Assembly: GCA_964250215.1 (NCBI GenBank)
Contig: CAXUEX010000162.1
Span: forward strand, 1 to 6,186
DNA length: 6,186 bases
Reading direction: 5' to 3'
Source: DAIDJM01 sp964250215
GTDB lineage: Bacteria > Pseudomonadota > Alphaproteobacteria > Acetobacterales > Acetobacteraceae
Below the pieces are notes generated by a model, which did not search any database, was not told the DNA's origin, and saw only the letters and a list, made by a program, of their open reading frames with translations. The position numbers and the translations under genes are program-made. Each line of letters starts with the position of its first letter. Positions within the stretch are counted from its first letter, which is position 1. Of this stretch, positions 5,617 to 6,186 are shown piece by piece.

Positions 5617-6186
5617 TCAAGGAAGCGCCTGCCCTGCCTCTGCGTAGGCCGAGCGCGCCCGCGCGGTGAGGTAGGGCGCATATAGCGTGAGCACCTGGCG
5701 GTAGCCCCACGCCAGATCGTGCGGCCCTTGCAGGCCGCGGAAATCCATCCAGTAGCTCGACACGATCCAAAGATTGTCGATCAGGCGTTCGATCTCCGCG
5801 TCGGTCGCGTGCATCAGCCCGTGCGCGCGCATCTGCTGGAAAACCGCGCGCACGGCTTGCTGGCCGCGCAGCGTAACCGCATGGGCGCGATCGCGCAGAC
5901 CGGGGGCGAGGATGCGCAGCATGGCCGCATCGCGATAGAACAGGCGATATTCCGACATGAGATCGAACCAGCCGCGCTGGTACGCCACATAAGCCATGGG
6001 ATCGGCGGGATCGTGCAACGGCCGGTTCCCCACTTCCAGCAGCGCGAGCTCGAACCGGTCGAACAGCGCTTCGGCAATCTGCGCCTTGCGCCGGAAGTAA
6101 TAGTAGAGATTGCCCTCGTTGATGCCGGACGCTTCGGCGATTTCGGCCGTGGTCACACGATCGAGCCCGCGCGCATTGGCCAGCGC
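5617..6186 (-). CDS. TetR/AcrR-family transcriptional regulator, 5' partial
   Basis: These are 189 residues of a dimeric ligand-responsive repressor; the N-terminus runs off the window edge. The frame is open to the last base and reads ALANARGLDRV before the helix-turn-helix TTAEIAEASGINEGNLYYYF (visible residues 12-31). That is the middle of a normal TetR_N domain, so roughly 15-25 residues are missing and the in-frame GTG at 6156 is not the true start. After the DNA-binding domain (KAQIAEALFDRFE) the helical ligand and dimerisation domain contains FDLMSEYRLFYRDAAMLRILAPGLRDRA and RLIDNLWIVSSYWMDFRG. This resembles the bacterial repressor C-terminal type in which a Phe-Tyr-Arg-Asp stretch follows the linker helix; that subtype is from memory. 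It lies 152 bases upstream of hppD on the same strand and may control it, its own gene or an unseen divergent neighbour. The ligand is unknown. Confidence 0.92.
   Translation of the reverse strand, partial: ALANARGLDRVTTAEIAEASGINEGNLYYYFRRKAQIAEALFDRFELALLEVGNRPLHDPADPMAYVAYQRGWFDLMSEYRLFYRDAAMLRILAPGLRDRAHAVTLRGQQAVRAVFQQMRAHGLMHATDAEIERLIDNLWIVSSYWMDFRGLQGPHDLAWGYRQVLTLYAPYLTARARSAYAEAGQALP

Noticed and set aside
4463..5647. Plus-strand open frame of 394 codons across hppD
   Set aside because: It is antisense to hppD, which has all iron ligands and a clear ribosome site. The ARLANARLAN run near its end comes from the 15-bp tandem DNA repeat, not from a protein repeat.
5617..6156. TetR gene starting at the GTG at 6156
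   Set aside because: That start would cut the DNA-binding domain. The in-frame sequence ALANARGLDRV continues to the window edge and matches the usual TetR N-terminal region, so the gene is partial.

Overview
The window is a dense, GC-rich stretch of bacterial chromosome. The gene content (an EmrA/EmrB-type efflux pair, a KirBac3.1-like potassium channel, 4-hydroxyphenylpyruvate dioxygenase) and the codon use fit an alphaproteobacterium, possibly an acetic-acid-bacterium relative. That placement is an inference from gene types, not from a marker gene.

Left half, plus strand, about 1-3280: one apparent operon of three genes. It starts with the C-terminal part of an EmrA-like membrane fusion protein (5' end outside the window). 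A complete EmrB-like 14-helix MFS drug exporter overlaps it by ATGA. After a 16-base gap with a strong Shine-Dalgarno comes a DUF2130-family protein: an N-terminal CPNC knuckle, a long coiled coil and a C-terminal domain with a D-X18-ExK signature like that of PD-(D/E)xK nucleases. The first two genes should form an inner-membrane pump plus periplasmic adaptor. The role of the third is not known.

Middle, 3281-3398: the junction between convergent transcription units. It holds two separate inverted repeats. The first is a 16-bp near-perfect palindrome resembling dispersed intergenic repeats. The second is a bulged hairpin directly at the end of the channel gene.

Right half, minus strand, read from 6186 down to 3399: a TetR-family repressor (N-terminus cut by the window edge), a 152-base intergenic region, 4-hydroxyphenylpyruvate dioxygenase (hppD) and a KirBac-type inward-rectifier potassium channel. 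The intergenic region carries a 15-bp tandem repeat, a plausible promoter and a strong ribosome binding site. hppD and the channel are 50 bases apart with a small hairpin between them, so the channel may be cotranscribed with tyrosine catabolism or partly uncoupled from it. The TetR protein is a candidate regulator of hppD by position only.

No RNA genes, insertion sequences, CRISPR arrays or phage genes were seen. The most interesting items are the DUF2130 putative nuclease attached to an efflux operon, the two-hairpin convergent junction, the tandem repeat abutting the hppD promoter, and the hppD-KirBac pairing.
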